This document shows positions 20,195 through 21,418 of a stretch of 21,418 nucleotides of DNA, piece by piece. Every line of letters starts with the position of its first letter. The first letter of the stretch is position 1. The notes under the pieces were generated by a model, which was given only the letters and a program-made list of their open reading frames with translations, ran no database searches and had not been told where the DNA came from. Source of the stretch: Oscillospiraceae bacterium (GTDB taxonomy: Bacteria; Bacillota; Clostridia; Oscillospirales; UBA929); contig JAITQI010000187.1 in the NCBI GenBank assembly GCA_031289065.1, forward strand, positions 1 to 21,418, read 5' to 3'. The translations under genes were made by a program, and so were the position numbers.

Positions 20195-21418
20195 ATGCGT
20201 AACTTCAAGAAACTCACAGCGCTGGTTCTCGTCTTTGTAATGGCTCTCGCTTTAGTTGTCCCTTATGCGAGCGCGGTTACATACGATGACCAAGAAGACA
20301 TCAACCCCGATTTCGCCGCCGACCTTGACCTGCTCTACGAACTGCAGATCATCATCGGATCCGACAACCTCTTCAGTCCGAAGGACACCGCCACCAGAGC
20401 CGAGCTCATCAAAACCGCCTATGTCATCGAGCACGGCACCTACGCCAACCCCGCCGACGCGGACCGCTACAAAACCACCAACGTCCCCTTCACCGACTAT
20501 GACAGCTCCAAATGGTACGCCGGTCATGTCAACTGGGCCTACATCGAAAAAATCATCAACGGCACCTCCGCCACCACCTTCGAGCCGGAACGCGACATCA
20601 CCGGCTTCGAGACCCTGAAAGTTCTCCTGGGCGTCATCGGCTTCATCCCCGAGTACGAAGGCTACGACCAGGGCTCCGAATGGGCCAACAGAGTTCTCGC
20701 TCTCGCCGACAAAACCGGCCTGATCGAAGGCATCGAGAATGTTGACTTCTCCAGGCCCATCACCCGTGAAGTCATGGCTCACGCCATCTACAACACCCTG
20801 TTCACCAATATCGTCAGCTACGTAAAAGACACCCATGAAATCTCCAACACCACCTCCAAGACCGTTGTCGAGGAATACTTCGGCCTGCAGACCCTGGATG
20901 ACGCTCGCGTCCTCGCCAACCGCTATGTCGGCATCGACGGCAAAACCAAAACCGGCGGCAATACGATCGAAACTGATATCTATGGAAAAATTGCTGTCTC
21001 CGCTGACGTCGCCGCCGACTTCGAACTGATCGGCCGCAGCGTGACCCTCTATGTCAAGACCGAGCCGCAGGTCGCCCCTCCCGGCTTCAAAATCACCAAA
21101 CTGTATGGCAAACCGGTCCTGAACAACGCTGACGAACTGATCCAAGTCACCGCTGACGATCTGACCGCTAGTGGCACCGTCTCGATCGTCGTGTCCGGTA
21201 CGACTTACACGAGCGCGAGTGTCGCTGCCCTCTCCAACAATACGCTGTATATCAACTTCCTGGAAGACGTTGACACCAACCTGAACCTCGTCGTTGGTGA
21301 CAACCCTGTTGACCTGATCGTTGACGGCAACACCATCAAAGCCGTCCTGGCCTATGATTACACCTTCGTCAAACTCGCCGTGGCCAGCGGCAAAGTCACC
21401 GCCACCGAGTTCGACACC
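20195..21418 (+). CDS. Secreted SLH-domain surface protein, N-terminal part (runs off window)
   Basis: At least 408 residues are open to the right edge. The signal peptide is MRNFKKLTALVLVFVMALAL with cleavage near AYASA-type residues (YASA). Three SLH-type segments follow: NLFSPKDTATRAELIKTAY, then WYAGHVNWAYIEKIINGTSA with FEPERDITGFETLKVLLGV, then WANRVLALADKTGLIEGI with FSRPITREVMAHAIYNTLF. SLH domains bind pyruvylated secondary cell-wall polymers and anchor S-layer or surface enzymes. The part after about residue 230 is beta-rich, Thr/Val/Asp-rich and not recognised. Codon use differs from neighbours (many GTT, GCT, AAC and ACC), and with the strong promoter and SD suggests high expression, as for an S-layer protein. 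Confidence 0.9.
   Translation, partial: MRNFKKLTALVLVFVMALALVVPYASAVTYDDQEDINPDFAADLDLLYELQIIIGSDNLFSPKDTATRAELIKTAYVIEHGTYANPADADRYKTTNVPFTDYDSSKWYAGHVNWAYIEKIINGTSATTFEPERDITGFETLKVLLGVIGFIPEYEGYDQGSEWANRVLALADKTGLIEGIENVDFSRPITREVMAHAIYNTLFTNIVSYVKDTHEISNTTSKTVVEEYFGLQTLDDARVLANRYVGIDGKTKTGGNTIETDIYGKIAVSADVAADFELIGRSVTLYVKTEPQVAPPGFKITKLYGKPVLNNADELIQVTADDLTASGTVSIVVSGTTYTSASVAALSNNTLYINFLEDVDTNLNLVVGDNPVDLIVDGNTIKAVLAYDYTFVKLAVASGKVTATEFDT

Overview
The window looks like a chromosomal segment from a motile, Gram-positive-type member of the Clostridia, possibly near Oscillospirales (inference). It is GC-rich by eye. It carries a Firmicutes-style flagellar block (flhA-flhF-flhG, a PilZ protein, sigma-28, a SwrB-like protein), spoVG, an orphan mreB/mbl, comF and an S-layer-homology (SLH) protein. 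Several genes start with TTG or GTG, and good Shine-Dalgarno (SD) sites are visible at most starts.

Layout. Positions 3-2799 (+) hold the 3' end of flhA, then flhF and flhG in a tight operon. A 385-base leader with its own promoter precedes a YcgR-like PilZ protein, sigma-28, a small unknown protein and a SwrB-like membrane protein (3185-5932). Positions 6065-7078 form a less GC-rich patch: a toxin-like orphan C-terminal domain, an immunity-like protein and two small unknown ORFs. This patch lies beside a minus-strand tRNA-Gln(CTG) with a consensus promoter and a strong terminator. Positions 7426-11285 read leftward: lepA, a lipoprotein and a decayed HAD phosphatase. Positions 11616-15406 read rightward: a MATE transporter, an XRE regulator translationally coupled to comF, and an mreB-family gene with a long structured leader. 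murC (leftward) and spoVG (rightward) then diverge. A CCA-adding-type enzyme and a YfbR-like nucleotidase follow. A 46-codon secreted-peptide gene reads leftward, and a strongly promoted SLH protein runs off the right edge.

How the genes work together. FlhF and FlhG set flagellum number and placement, FlhA is the export gate, sigma-28 drives late flagellar genes, the PilZ protein links motility to c-di-GMP, and the SwrB-like protein probably supports basal-body assembly. MurC, MreB and SpoVG belong to envelope growth and its regulation. The other genes are translation, RNA and nucleotide housekeeping.

Most notable observations: (1) lepA is interrupted by two tandem in-frame stops (TAG TAA), yet its conserved C-terminal tail is intact in the same frame after them; (2) the best-placed start of murC is an ACG exactly where homologues would have ATG; (3) a small ORF in the toxin/immunity-like patch also has ACG in a TAACG overlap; (4) a HAD phosphatase carries two frameshifts and has lost its nucleophilic Asp; (5) there is an unannotated secreted peptide with an SD and a terminator; (6) two long structured leaders match no riboswitch I know.
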